From: Nocardioides ginsengisegetis
GTDB taxonomy: Bacteria; Actinomycetota; Actinomycetes; Propionibacteriales; Nocardioidaceae
Assembly: GCF_014138045.1 (NCBI RefSeq)
Contig: NZ_JACGXA010000001.1
Span: forward strand, 1,175,501 to 1,239,500
Reading direction: 5' to 3'
Length of the DNA: 64,000 bases
The notes beneath the pieces are model-generated. The model was given only the letters and a program-made list of their open reading frames with translations. It was not told where the DNA came from and searched no databases. A program made the translations under genes and the position numbers. Shown in pieces: positions 45,802-54,218 of the stretch (within the stretch, counting starts at the first letter, position 1; each line of letters starts with the position of its first letter).

Positions 45802-47013
45802 TCAGCTGGGAGTGACCCGCAGGATCGCGTCGTTCCCGTCGCCGTTGTCGGTGGTGATGAGCAGGTCGCCGTTGGGCGCCTCGGTGAGCGAGCGGAGCCG
45901 GCCGTGGTGGCGCAGCGCGTCGGGGGTGCGGGTGCGCACGAGCTTGCCGCTGGCGTCGAAGGTCATGAACACGACGCGGGTCGACTTGAGCACCGCCACG
46001 GCGAGCGTGCCGTTGAGGACGCCCCACTTCTTGCCGTAGACGAACGAGCCGCCGCTCGTGGCCAGGGTCGGGTCACCCGAGCTCCACCTGGCCTCGATCT
46101 GCTTCCCGGGCAGCGACTGGTCGGTCATCGGGACGTCCTCGTTGTAGCCGGGGACGGGGTTGTAGCCGTAGTCGCCGCCGTTGACGAGCTTGTTGACCTC
46201 GTCGTCGCGGTAGGTGCCCTGCTCGACGTTCCACAGCGAGCCGTCGCGGCGCTCGGCCAGGCCCTGGACGTTGCGGTGGCCGTAGGTCTGGATGTAGCGC
46301 TGGCGCTTGTTGGCGGCGTGGATGAACGGGTTGGTCGGCCACGGGTCGCCGGTCTTGCGGTCCAGCCGCAGGGTCTTGCCGCCGAGGGAGTGCTTGTCCT
46401 CGGGGTTGGTGCCGATCGCGGCGTCGCCGGTGCCGACGAGCAGCGACCCGTTGCGGGTGATCATCACCCGGCAACCGCCGTGGCGGCCCGAGCTCGTCGG
46501 GAAGCCGCCGATGAGCTTCTTGATCTTCGTGGCCCGCGTCGCGGCGTCGTTGAGGCGCCAGGCGATGACGCGGACGTCGTGGCCGCCGCCGCTGCGGAAG
46601 CCGCCCTGGCACAGGTAGAAGCGGCCGTTCCTGTCGAAGTCGGGATCGATGGCCAGGCTCATCAGGCCGGTCTCGCCGGAGACCCAGACCTGGTCGCTGG
46701 GGAACTTCACGGTCCGGGTCTTGCCGTCCTGCCAGACCGACAGGGTGGCCCGGTCGCGCTGGGTGAACAGCAGCCGCCCGTGCCCGATGGACTGCACGTC
46801 CCACGGGTGGTCGAGCCCGGTCACCTGCTTGCGGACGTGCAGGGTCGGGACGCTGCGGGCCGCGGCCCGGTCGTGCTTGAACTGGGTGAGCGCCATCTGG
46901 TCGAGCACCGACGCCGGCACCGGCGGCTGGAGCCCGCCCGGGCCACGGTTGGCGGCGGCCGGGGCCGCGGGGACCAGCAGGGCGAGGGCGAGGGCACCGA
47001 GAAGGATCCGCAT
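45802..47013 (-). CDS. Secreted PQQ-dependent sugar dehydrogenase-like protein
   Basis: A 403-residue six-bladed beta-propeller of the glucose/sorbosone dehydrogenase family. The signal peptide MRILLGALALALLVPAAPAA directs export. Family motifs are TGLDHPWDVQSIGHGRLLFT, GETGLMSLAIDPDFDRNGRFY, the Asn/His region YGHRNVQGLAERRDGSLWN and EQGTYRDDEVNKLVNGGDYG. Whether PQQ is bound is unknown, since no PQQ synthesis genes are nearby. ATG 47013 is chosen over GTG 47022 because the basic-hydrophobic signal starts there. Confidence 0.88.
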   Translation of the reverse strand: MRILLGALALALLVPAAPAAANRGPGGLQPPVPASVLDQMALTQFKHDRAAARSVPTLHVRKQVTGLDHPWDVQSIGHGRLLFTQRDRATLSVWQDGKTRTVKFPSDQVWVSGETGLMSLAIDPDFDRNGRFYLCQGGFRSGGGHDVRVIAWRLNDAATRATKIKKLIGGFPTSSGRHGGCRVMITRNGSLLVGTGDAAIGTNPEDKHSLGGKTLRLDRKTGDPWPTNPFIHAANKRQRYIQTYGHRNVQGLAERRDGSLWNVEQGTYRDDEVNKLVNGGDYGYNPVPGYNEDVPMTDQSLPGKQIEARWSSGDPTLATSGGSFVYGKKWGVLNGTLAVAVLKSTRVVFMTFDASGKLVRTRTPDALRHHGRLRSLTEAPNGDLLITTDNGDGNDAILRVTPS

Positions 47014-47168
47014 GCCTGTCACCGTACGACGCTGCCGCGGGCTCGCGGGAGGGTCGATCTCGGTCCCTGTTTCCCCCGACCCGAAAGGGGAGCGGTGATC
47101 TCTGGGGCTGTTGTGACTCGTGTCGACCGTTTTGCCGATCTGTTACCGAGCGGTGGACTAGGCGTTTC

Positions 47169-47279
47169 CCGGTTGTGTCCCCGGCGTGGGAATCGGCGTC
47201 CTAGCGTCTTCCTCATCACCGGGTCGCAGGGGACACACGAACCGGTGAACTGGTCGGGAGATGGGGGGCTTCGAGCCCC
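47169..47279. other. Structured intergenic region of unknown function
   Basis: The 370-bp gap between panB and the dehydrogenase gene contains a two-part stem (CCGGTT and GTGTCCCC at 47169-47182 with GGGGACAC at 47229-47236 and AACCGG at 47240-47245, split by a 3-nt bulge). A short hairpin GGGGCT-TCG-AGCCCC follows at 47265-47279. No coding frame is convincing. It could be a leader RNA of the dehydrogenase gene (minus strand) or an independent small RNA. Confidence 0.4.
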
Positions 47280-47335
47280 TCACTCTGGGAGAAGGCGGCC
47301 CCTGCCGCGCGCTCCGCACCACGACTGGGAACATC

Positions 47336-47371
47336 GCCCGCTCGGCGACTGGGGGGACAGGCCGAGCGGGC
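47336..47371 (-). terminator. Hairpin terminator of panB
   Basis: Perfect 11-bp arms GCCCGCTCGGC / GCCGAGCGGGC with a 14-nt loop, 20 bp beyond the panB stop on the minus strand. Confidence 0.7.
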
Positions 47372-47391
47372 TCTCCCATGTCCGGGGTCGT

Positions 47392-48252
47392 TCAGAAGGT
47401 GTGCTCGGGCCCGGGGAAGGTGCCGGCCTTCACGTCCGCCGCGTAGTCCTCGGCGGCCCGGCGGAGCACGCCGTGGAGATCGGCGTACTGCTTGACGAAC
47501 TTGGCCATCCGCCCCGTGCGCAGGCCGAACGCGTCCTGCCAGACCAGCACCTGGCCGTCGCAGTCGACGCCGGCGCCGATGCCGATGGTCGGGATGCCGA
47601 CCGACTTGGTGACCTCGCCGGCCACCTCGCCGGGCACCATCTCCATGACGACCGCGAACGCGCCGGCGGCCTCGAGGGCCTGGGCCTCCTCGATGACGCG
47701 GGCGGCGGCGTCGCCGCGGCCCTGGACCCGGTAGCCGCCGAGGTTGTGCTCGGACTGCGGCGTGAAGCCGATGTGCGCCATCACCGGGATGCCGCCCTCG
47801 GTCATCTTGCGGACCTGCGGCACCATCGCCAGCCCGCCCTCGAGCTTCACCGCGTGGGCGTTGGCCTCCTTCATGAACCGCACCGCGGTCAGGTAGGCCT
47901 GCTCGGGCGAGGCCTGGTAGGAGCCGAACGGAAGGTCGGCGACCACGAGCGCCCGCCGGGCCGAGCGGGTCACGGCCCGCACCAGCGGGATCAGCTCGTC
48001 GACGGTCACCGGCAGCGAGGTCTCGTTGCCGTAGACGTTGTTGGATGCGCTGTCGCCGACGAGGAGTACGTCGATCCCGGCCTCGTCGAAGGTCTGCGCG
48101 GCGTACTGCTCGTAGGCCGTCAGCATCGTGAACTTCTCGCCCCGCGCCTTCATCTCGCGGAGGTGGTGGGTGCGCACCCGCTTCACCGGAGCTGGGCCGG
48201 TGGGGGCGGCGGTCGGTCCCGTGCCGTAGGGCGCGGTCTCTTCAGTGCTCAT
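47392..48252 (-). CDS. panB: 3-methyl-2-oxobutanoate hydroxymethyltransferase
   Basis: A 286-residue TIM-barrel enzyme making ketopantoate from 2-ketoisovalerate and methylene-tetrahydrofolate, the first step of pantothenate synthesis. Family motifs are [31 protein letters not shown] (Mg-binding Asp), [20 protein letters not shown] and [23 protein letters not shown] 48252 with GAGGGAGC upstream is preferred; an extended frame starts at 48276. It is not linked here to panC or panD. Confidence 0.96.
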   Translation of the reverse strand: MSTEETAPYGTGPTAAPTGPAPVKRVRTHHLREMKARGEKFTMLTAYEQYAAQTFDEAGIDVLLVGDSASNNVYGNETSLPVTVDELIPLVRAVTRSARRALVVADLPFGSYQASPEQAYLTAVRFMKEANAHAVKLEGGLAMVPQVRKMTEGGIPVMAHIGFTPQSEHNLGGYRVQGRGDAAARVIEEAQALEAAGAFAVVMEMVPGEVAGEVTKSVGIPTIGIGAGVDCDGQVLVWQDAFGLRTGRMAKFVKQYADLHGVLRRAAEDYAADVKAGTFPGPEHTF

Positions 48253-48372
48253 GAACGAGCTCCCTCTCATCGTCATCTCGCGGCTCCCTGACGGAGTCCA
48301 CGGACCGACTTCAGGCTAGTCCGATGCGGGGTGGCGCGTGGTTGTGGCGATGGTCACGGGCAGGGTGACGGC

Positions 48373-48678
48373 GTGGCCGCCCCCGTCTCGTCGACCCCCG
48401 CTTCGGCGCCAGTGCGCGGTGCCGTGGCCTGGTTCGTCGGGTTCGTCCTCGGGTTGCTCGTGAACCTCGCCGGCGTCGCGGCGTTCCTCGCCGGGGCGGG
48501 TCTCTGGGTCTACTGGGTGCTGCTCGTCGTCGCGGTGATGGTGGGTGCGGCGGCGTGGATGTCGCGGCGCGGGCGGTGGTTCGGCGTCGGGCTGGTGACC
48601 GGGTGCGTCGCCGAGCTCGCGATCATGGTCTTCCTGGTGCTGATGTGGAGCCACATAGCGGGGAACACGGTCCAGTAG
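48373..48678 (+). CDS. Small membrane protein
   Basis: About 101 residues from GTG 48373 with three hydrophobic segments (GAVAWFVGFVLGLLVNLAGV, GLWVYWVLLVVAVMVGAAAW, FGVGLVTGCVAELAIMVFLV) and a short Pro/Ser/Thr-rich N-terminus. An alternative GTG at 48331 would add 14 residues. No family recognised. Divergent from panB; followed by the repeat-rich intergenic region. Confidence 0.65.
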   Translation: MAAPVSSTPASAPVRGAVAWFVGFVLGLLVNLAGVAAFLAGAGLWVYWVLLVVAVMVGAAAWMSRRGRWFGVGLVTGCVAELAIMVFLVLMWSHIAGNTVQ

Positions 48679-48685
48679 GCCCCCG

Positions 48686-48739
48686 GCCGCTGGTTGAGGT
48701 GCGAAGGCCGCCAGGCCTGAGCCTCGAAACCCGGTGGGC
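48686..48739. repeat. Interspersed GGTTGAGG...CCTCGAAACC inverted repeat
   Basis: CCGCTGGTTGAGG and CCTCGAAACCCGG flank a GGCCGCCAGGCC core, forming an imperfect hairpin directly after the small membrane protein gene. Sequences of this kind recur in intergenic regions of many high-GC actinobacteria; a partial match, GGGTCTCGACGGGCTCGG, occurs at 54174-54191. Confidence 0.45.
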
Positions 48740-48776
48740 TGGGAGGCGGCCCCGTGTCGCACGGTTCCCCTGTCCA

Positions 48777-49087
48777 GTGGTTGGGCGCGCCCGCGCGCGT
48801 AGCCGACCGTCTCCCGGCGTCCAGGACCTCCGCTTCGCTCCGGCCGCTGCGCGGCGGCTTCGCCGTCCTTGACCCCGGGACCCGGACGGTCGGCTCGGCG
48901 GCGCGCTGTCGGCACGGGCTCCGCCCGCACCGCCCGCATGCGCGGGCGCCCGCAGCGGTGAGCTGTGAACCGAATCCTCGCCGGTGGCGGCCGGAGCGGT
49001 GGGTCAGCAACCGAAGCTCAACGGTGGATGGTTGACGCCTCACCGCTGGCCGGGACCCGCGCCAGAAACGGTTGACTGCTCACCGCT
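48777..49087. repeat. Composite intergenic repeat element, copy 2
   Basis: Second copy of the element at 20206-20539. It has hairpin module A (48801-48895), the palindromic module CCGCCCGCATGCGCGGGCGC (48930-48949), two forward 20-bp repeats (48955-48974 GCGGTGAGCTGTGAACCGAA; 48996-49015 GCGGTGGGTCAGCAACCGAA) and two inverted ones (49030-49047, 49070-49087) ending TCACCGCT. It occupies the gap before the DUF222-HNH gene and contains no convincing ORF. Confidence 0.85.
48801..48895 (+). ncRNA. Hairpin module A, copy 2 (structured DNA or RNA)
   Basis: 95-nt hairpin: outer stem 48801-48811 with 48885-48895 (AGCCGACCGTC / GACGGTCGGCT), middle stem TCCCGG / CCGGGA, a conserved C-C mismatch, and inner stem 48819-48827 with 48865-48873 (one mismatch). 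Compared with copy 1, at least three outer-stem base pairs change on both sides together, preserving the fold. Confidence 0.55.
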
Positions 49088-49206
49088 TGAAGGCCGGGCG
49101 CGGACCGCTCCAGCGTGGGAACAAATCTTCGATTAGTGTCTCACATGGTGGAACATCCGCTGGTCAGCGAGGTCTGACTGTCGGTGGGCTCTGGTTGAGT
49201 CGGGTC

Positions 49207-50547
49207 ATGGAGCAGCCGACGACTTCGCTGACGACACCCGCGGGTGTGGTCGCGGACGCGGGCGGGCTGCTGGCTTCGTTGGGTGAGGTGTTGTGGGCGG
49301 CGCGGGGGTCGCACGAGCTGGTCGGGACGCTGGAGGAGCTGGAGGCGGTGCGCTCCCAGCTGGCGGCGGTGGAGCTGGCGGTGCTGGCCGAGATCGACGC
49401 CCGGGAGGTGGCGAAGACCGAGCTGGGCTGGGGCTCGACGGCCGACTGGTTCACCCAGCTGGCGGGGCTGTCCCGACGTGAGGGTCACCGGATGCTGCGG
49501 CACGCGGTCGCGCTGGCCGAGCGGCCCGCGACCCGGGCGGCACTGGTCCAGGGCGCGGTGTCCCCGGAGCAGGTCGGGGTGGTGCTCGACGCGGTGGACA
49601 AGCTCCCGACGGCCGAGGCGGTCCGGGCCCGGGGTGAGGCGGTCCTGCTGGAGGAGGCGGGGCGGCTGAACGCGACCGACCTGGCGAGGGCGGCGCGGCA
49701 CCTGGTCGAGGTCGCCGACCCCGAGAAGGCCGAGCGTGAGGCCGAGCGGGCGCTGGACCGCGACGACCGGGCCGCGCACCTGGGTCGGTTCCTGGCGATC
49801 ACCGAGGACGGCGCGGGTGGGGTCCGGCTCAAGGGCCGCGGGACCGTGGAGGATGCGGCGGTGATGCGGGCGGCGCTGCTGCCGTTGACCACCCCGGCCC
49901 CGGCCATGGGCACAGGGATGGACCCCGAGACCTGTGAAGAGGGCCGGGATCCCCGCGACCACGGCGCCCGGATGTGGGACGCCCTCGTCCAGACCGCCCA
50001 GCACGCCCTGGACACCGACCTGCCGCCGGAGTGCCACGGCGCCCGGCCCCGGGTCGCGGTCACCACCCGCCTGGAGGTGCTCCGCGGCCGGATCGACTGG
50101 GCCACCCTCGGCACGAGCGGAGCCGCGACCACCGAGGACGGTCTCGAGCTCGCCCCCTCGGTCGTCCGGCGGCTGGCCTGCGACGCCGACATCATCCCGA
50201 TCGCGCTGGGCGGCAAGGGCGAGGTCCTCGACGTGGGCCGGACCTGCCGGCTGGTCACCCCGGCGATCTGGAAGGCCCTGGTCTGCCGGGACCGGCACTG
50301 CGCGTTCCCGGGCTGCACCCGTCCGCCGGTGATGTGTCACGCCCACCACATCGTGCACTGGGCCGACCACGGCCCGACCTGTCTGGCCAATCTCGTGTTG
50401 TTGTGCGGCCACCACCACCGGGTCATCCACCACACCCCCTGGCAGGTCCGGCTCAACCCCCACGACGGCAAACCCGAGTTCCTCCCGCCGCCCAGACGCG
50501 GCCGACCGGCAGTCGAGTGGATCAGGAACAGACCTCGTCGCGAGTGA
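49207..50547 (+). CDS. DUF222 / HNH endonuclease-domain protein
   Basis: A 446-residue protein of the 13E12-type family. The helical DUF222 region (about residues 20-300) contains ELGWGSTADWFTQLAGLSRR and VQGAVSPEQVGVVLDAVDKL. The C-terminal HNH nuclease motif includes CAFPGCTRPPVMCHAHHIVHW and NLVLLCGHHHRVIHH, with paired Cys that bind zinc. Such genes are multicopy in actinobacterial genomes; the biological role is not established. ATG 49207; the frame extends upstream into the repeat element but those starts lack a binding site. It stands directly downstream of composite repeat copy 2. Confidence 0.9.
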   Translation: MEQPTTSLTTPAGVVADAGGLLASLGEVLWAARGSHELVGTLEELEAVRSQLAAVELAVLAEIDAREVAKTELGWGSTADWFTQLAGLSRREGHRMLRHAVALAERPATRAALVQGAVSPEQVGVVLDAVDKLPTAEAVRARGEAVLLEEAGRLNATDLARAARHLVEVADPEKAEREAERALDRDDRAAHLGRFLAITEDGAGGVRLKGRGTVEDAAVMRAALLPLTTPAPAMGTGMDPETCEEGRDPRDHGARMWDALVQTAQHALDTDLPPECHGARPRVAVTTRLEVLRGRIDWATLGTSGAATTEDGLELAPSVVRRLACDADIIPIALGGKGEVLDVGRTCRLVTPAIWKALVCRDRHCAFPGCTRPPVMCHAHHIVHWADHGPTCLANLVLLCGHHHRVIHHTPWQVRLNPHDGKPEFLPPPRRGRPAVEWIRNRPRRE

Positions 50548-50556
50548 GGGGCTCGT

Positions 50557-51474
50557 TCACACCTGGTGCTGCCACTCTGGCCGTTTGAGCTCCTCGATCA
50601 GCCCGTTGACCGCGACCTCGTCGCTGGCCGTGCCGGCGTGCGGCGCCTCGAACCACGCGGCGTACTGCGCGACCTCATCGAGCCGCCACTCCAGGTCGAA
50701 CATCTCGAGCATCGGGGGGTGGGCGCGCGCGAGGTCGGCGTGGCCGCTGTCGACGAGGGTCCGCAGGTCGCGCTCGCGCGGCGCTAGCTTGAGCGACTCC
50801 CAGTCGACGAGCACCAGCCCGTCGCCGGTCCGGCGCATGTTGCGCGTGTGCGGCTCGCCGTGGGTCGGGACCCAGGGGAGGGTGCGGGCCTCGTCGGCGA
50901 GGCGGTGGTACGTCGACACCCAGCGCGCGACATCGTCCGCGTGAGAACACAGGGCCGAACGGGCCCGTTCGCCGAAGGGGCCGGTGTCCCACGGGCGATC
51001 GAGCCGGGTCAGAAGCGTCTTCGCGAAGTCGACGGGGACGAGCGGCGCCCACGCGGGGATGCCGGCCGGGGGATCGGCGGCGTGCAGGGCGGCGAGCTGG
51101 GCGACCGACTGGCGTGCATCCGAGGCCGAGGCCAGCGGCCCCCTTCCGGCCACCTCGCCCTCGACCCACGGCGTCGCGCTCAGGGCGCCGTCGCCGAACG
51201 GCACCACCGACAGCGTCGGCACGACGAACGACAACCCGGACGAGGCCAGGGCCGCCGCCCCGGCGTAGGCGCCCGAGAGCGATGCGAAGGAGTGCCGCGC
51301 GCCGAGCGCGTCGAGGGTCACGAAGAGCTGGGGTCGGCCGCCCGCTGAGGCGACCCAGTGGTGCGCGCCGAAGCCGACGGCCAGGTGCGCGACGGCGTCC
51401 ACCTCCGACGACCAGGTCGCCCGGACGGCCGCGAGGACGTCGGCCTCGGCGACGCCGGCCGGCGGCTCACGCAC
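50557..51474 (-). CDS. APH-family phosphotransferase
   Basis: A 305-residue kinase-like enzyme. The catalytic loop is VPTHGEPHTRNM, with Glu where many have Asp, and the DFG equivalent is LVLVDWESLKLAPRERDL. The N-terminal lobe is recognisable (FVVPTLSVVPFGDGALSATP). GTG 51474 overlaps the end of the upstream ABM-domain gene by 8 bp. It resembles the spectinomycin/hygromycin-type phosphotransferase group, but the substrate is unknown and resistance is not implied. Confidence 0.85.
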   Translation of the reverse strand: MREPPAGVAEADVLAAVRATWSSEVDAVAHLAVGFGAHHWVASAGGRPQLFVTLDALGARHSFASLSGAYAGAAALASSGLSFVVPTLSVVPFGDGALSATPWVEGEVAGRGPLASASDARQSVAQLAALHAADPPAGIPAWAPLVPVDFAKTLLTRLDRPWDTGPFGERARSALCSHADDVARWVSTYHRLADEARTLPWVPTHGEPHTRNMRRTGDGLVLVDWESLKLAPRERDLRTLVDSGHADLARAHPPMLEMFDLEWRLDEVAQYAAWFEAPHAGTASDEVAVNGLIEELKRPEWQHQV

Positions 51475-51787
51475 CGTAGTCCCGGGTGACGGTGGCGATC
51501 CGGACGCGGTAGGCGGCGTACCAGACGTGCTGTCCGCGCTCCTGCGCGACGAGGTGCTCGGCCACCTGCTTCCACGCGCGGGCGTCGTCCTCGGAGGCCC
51601 AGTAGGACACGGTGATGCCGAAGCCGTCGGGCTCACGCGCGGACTCGATGCCGAGGTAGCCCGGCTGCCGGGCCGCGAGCGCGTCCATCCGGTCGGCCAT
51701 GTGCGCGTAGCCGTGGTCGCCCTCGGTGCGCAGCGACGTGAAGACCACGGCGGTGTACGGCGGGTCCGGGGTGGGCGCGATCGGCAT
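51467..51787 (-). CDS. Antibiotic biosynthesis monooxygenase-like (ABM) protein
   Basis: A 106-residue ferredoxin-like-fold protein. YTAVVFTSLRTEGDHGYAHM and QPGYLGIESAREPDGFGITV, then YWASEDDARAWKQVAEHL, match the dimeric alpha/beta-barrel ABM/EthD pattern. Members range from monooxygenases to proteins without known catalysis; no cofactor residues are obvious. Overlaps the phosphotransferase gene downstream. Confidence 0.82.
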   Translation of the reverse strand: MPIAPTPDPPYTAVVFTSLRTEGDHGYAHMADRMDALAARQPGYLGIESAREPDGFGITVSYWASEDDARAWKQVAEHLVAQERGQHVWYAAYRVRIATVTRDYGA

Positions 51788-51797
51788 GCACCGAACC

Positions 51798-52283
51798 CTA
51801 GGAGGCGCTGGCGTGCGCCGCCTCGAGCTCGGCGATCACGATCTTGCGCTGGCCGAGCATCGCCTGCATCGCGGCCTGCCCCTTGACCGGGTCGGGGTCG
51901 GAGATCAGCTCGAACAGCCGGGTCGGGACGATCTGCCAGGACAGCCCGAACTTGTCCTTGAGCCAGCCGCACATCGACTCCTCGCCGCCGGCGACGAGGT
52001 TCTCCCAGTAGTAGTCGACCTCGTCCTGGTCGTCGCAGGTGACGCTGAGGGAGATCGCCTCGGTGAAGGCGAACATCGGCCCGCCGTTGATGCCGCGGAA
52101 CGTCAGCCCGTCCAGCACCCAGTCGCCGGCCATCACGGTGCCGGGCTCGCCCGGCCCGGCCTCGCCGTAGCGCTGGACGTTGCCGATCGAGGAGTTGGGG
52201 AAGATCTTGGTGTAGAAGTCCATCGCCTCCTCCAGGTTGTCGTCGAACCACAGGCAGGGGGTGATCGAGGTCGTGATCGGCAT
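51798..52283 (-). CDS. VOC-family protein, PhnB/3-demethylubiquinone methyltransferase-like
   Basis: A 161-residue glyoxalase-fold protein: ITPCLWFDDNLEEAMDFYTK at the start, GPMFAFTEAISLSVTCDDQD and DYYWENLVAGGEESMCGWLK in the middle, FGLSWQIVPTRL and QAMQAMLGQRKIVIAELEAA-type C-terminus. This set is diagnostic for the PhnB-like subgroup. Function is generally unknown. ATG 52283 has GAAGGAG 8 nt upstream. It is divergent from an ECF sigma factor gene; in actinobacteria these two families are often neighbours. Confidence 0.88.
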   Translation of the reverse strand: MPITTSITPCLWFDDNLEEAMDFYTKIFPNSSIGNVQRYGEAGPGEPGTVMAGDWVLDGLTFRGINGGPMFAFTEAISLSVTCDDQDEVDYYWENLVAGGEESMCGWLKDKFGLSWQIVPTRLFELISDPDPVKGQAAMQAMLGQRKIVIAELEAAHASAS

Positions 52284-52452
52284 GACGGGCTCCTTCTCCG
52301 GCGGGTCCGAGTCTGGTCCCTCGGCTCTCACGGGTACAGACCCCGTCGACGGAGCGCGCTCATCGGTCCGCGCGGGATTCGCACGAGATCGGCACAACCA
52401 TGTGAGGGTGGCCGCGCGTTGCAGGGATGGACGCAACCGACGAGAGGCTGAC

Positions 52453-52944
52453 GTGGACGACTCGGAGTTCATCGAGTGGGTGGCGGCGCACCAGCGACCG
52501 CTGCTGCGCTCGGCCTACCTGCTGAGCGGCGACCTGCACCGCGCCCAGGACCTGGTGCAGGACGCCCTGATCAAGGTGGCGCTGCGCTGGCCCCGGCTCC
52601 GCACCGGGCATCCGGCGGCGTACGCCCGCACGATCATCGCGCGTGACAACGTCTCCTGGTGGCGGCGCCACCACCGCGAGCAGCCCGGCGCCGCCCGGGC
52701 GGAGGCGGCGCAGGTCTCGACGGATCCGGACACCGCCCTCGTGGTCGGCCGGGCGCTGGACCGCCTGACGACCCGCCAGCGGGCGGTCGTGGTGCTGCGG
52801 CACTTCGACGACCTCACCGAGCGGGAGACCGCCGATGTCCTCGGGATCAGCGTCGGCACCGTCAAGAGCACCAACGCCGCCGCGCTGGCCCGCCTGCGCG
52901 AGGGAGCCCCCGAGCTCCTTGACCTGATCGGGAGGACCCGATGA
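52453..52944 (+). CDS. ECF RNA polymerase sigma factor, SigE-like subfamily
   Basis: A 163-residue ECF sigma factor. Region 2 includes FIEWVAAHQRPLLRSAYLLS and AQDLVQDALIKVALRWPRL; region 4 includes LTTRQRAVVVLRHFDDLTER and ADVLGISVGTVKSTNAAALA (HTH). This is the SigE/SACE-type group of actinobacteria, which usually pairs with a membrane anti-sigma. GTG 52453 is chosen because homologues begin just before the acidic DDSEF segment. It overlaps the next gene by ATGA. Confidence 0.91.
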   Translation: MDDSEFIEWVAAHQRPLLRSAYLLSGDLHRAQDLVQDALIKVALRWPRLRTGHPAAYARTIIARDNVSWWRRHHREQPGAARAEAAQVSTDPDTALVVGRALDRLTTRQRAVVVLRHFDDLTERETADVLGISVGTVKSTNAAALARLREGAPELLDLIGRTR

Positions 52945-54170
52945 CCGAACCGCAGCAGGACCAGAACCTGTACGCCGTCCTGGACCGTGCCACCGACGCC
53001 ATCGCCCCCGTCGACAGCCCGCACCACGCTGCCGTCTCCGCCCTGGCCCGCGCCCGGGTCGTGCGCAACCGCCGTCGTGGCCTGGTCGCAGGTGCGGTCG
53101 CAGCCGTGGCCGTCGTCGCGGTGGCGCTGGCCACCAGCCTCCCGGGCGCGGACCGGAGCGCGCCGCCGATCGCGCCGCCGACGACTGTCCCGGCCATGCC
53201 CGACTCGGCCGTCCAGGACACCTGGGACCCGCGAGACGCCTCGCAGCTGCCGCGGCGGTCCACCTCCCTGCCGGCAGACCTCGACCCGCCGTCCGACGCG
53301 GCCGACCTGCCGCTCGACGGACCGGCTCGCGCGGTGCTGTCCGACGGCGACCGGCAGCTCCACCTGCTGGGGGCCGACGGCACCTGGGCCGCCTTCGACG
53401 CCCCCTCGGGCTCGTCCTACGTCACCAGCCTGAGCGAAGACGGCACCATGCTGGCCAACGCGGGACCCGCCGGGGTGTTCGTGACCGACGTGCGCGACGG
53501 CACCTGGCGCGAGCTGGGGCTGCCGCCCGGTCCTGCATCGATGTGGACCGGCCTCGGCAGCTCACTCGTGTGGGTCGGCGACACCCGACTCCTGGTCCGC
53601 AGCCCGGCGGCCGGCGTGGCCACCGTGGCCGTCGACGGCAACGCGAAGCCCACGGCCACCACGTTCGACACCGCCATGGTCAGCGGCGTGGCCATGGACC
53701 CCGGCGGCACCGAGGTCGTCTTCGGGATCGGCCGCGACGGGAACGTGATCCGTGAGGTGGCGGACGGTGCCGCGACGCGCAGCCTCGACGCGGACGCGCT
53801 CGAGCGCCTCTCGCTGCCGGTCGCCTCCGCCGACCGGGTCGTCGGCACCGTCTCGGGCATCCCGCGCGACGACCGGCCCACCGACCATGCGGGGCTGGTC
53901 GTCCTCGACCGGCCGTCGTACGTCGCCTCGGCCTACCTCCCGATCGCGGGCACCACCTACGAGCCGGGCGTCGGGATCGCGGGCCTGGGCGTGGACGGCG
54001 TGCGGCCACTCGCCTGGCTGGACGGAAGCACCGTGCTGCTCCAGCACGCTCCGACCTTCGGTGAGCCGTGGCAGCTGGTCGCGTGGGACGTCGAGACGGG
54101 GGAGCTGTCCCTGGTCGCATCCGGGACGTCGCGTTCACAGCCGGTGGGGGTGGCGCGCGACCTGCTGTGA
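52941..54170 (+). CDS. Putative membrane anti-sigma factor with extracellular beta-propeller-like domain
   Basis: A 409-residue single-pass membrane protein. The cytosolic N-terminus (1-45, ending ARARVVRNRRRG) is short; the span is LVAGAVAAVAVVAVALATSL (about 47-66). A Pro-rich linker then leads to an extracytoplasmic domain with repeated WD/YVTN-like strands (SSYVTSLSEDGTMLANAGPA, VSGVAMDPGGTEVVFGIG, GVRPLAWLDGSTVLLQHAP). Translational coupling to the ECF sigma gene supports an anti-sigma or sensor role. No zinc anti-sigma HxxxCxxC motif is visible, so this assignment is inference. Confidence 0.72.
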   Translation: MTEPQQDQNLYAVLDRATDAIAPVDSPHHAAVSALARARVVRNRRRGLVAGAVAAVAVVAVALATSLPGADRSAPPIAPPTTVPAMPDSAVQDTWDPRDASQLPRRSTSLPADLDPPSDAADLPLDGPARAVLSDGDRQLHLLGADGTWAAFDAPSGSSYVTSLSEDGTMLANAGPAGVFVTDVRDGTWRELGLPPGPASMWTGLGSSLVWVGDTRLLVRSPAAGVATVAVDGNAKPTATTFDTAMVSGVAMDPGGTEVVFGIGRDGNVIREVADGAATRSLDADALERLSLPVASADRVVGTVSGIPRDDRPTDHAGLVVLDRPSYVASAYLPIAGTTYEPGVGIAGLGVDGVRPLAWLDGSTVLLQHAPTFGEPWQLVAWDVETGELSLVASGTSRSQPVGVARDLL

Positions 54171-54218
54171 CGGGTCTCGACGGGCTCGGCGACAGGAGCG
54201 GCACCCTAGACTCCAAGC

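Noticed and set aside
47160..47280. c-di-AMP (ydaO-type) riboswitch
   Set aside because: GGGTCGCAGGGGAC and GAACCGGTGAAC looked suggestive, but the conserved core of that class (such as the CCCGTCAGCTAACC-type segment) is absent and the gene downstream is not a cell-wall hydrolase.
49207..50547. Transposase or intron-encoded homing endonuclease
   Set aside because: The domain order DUF222 plus C-terminal HNH belongs to the common actinobacterial 13E12-type family. No terminal inverted repeats or target duplications are visible around the gene.
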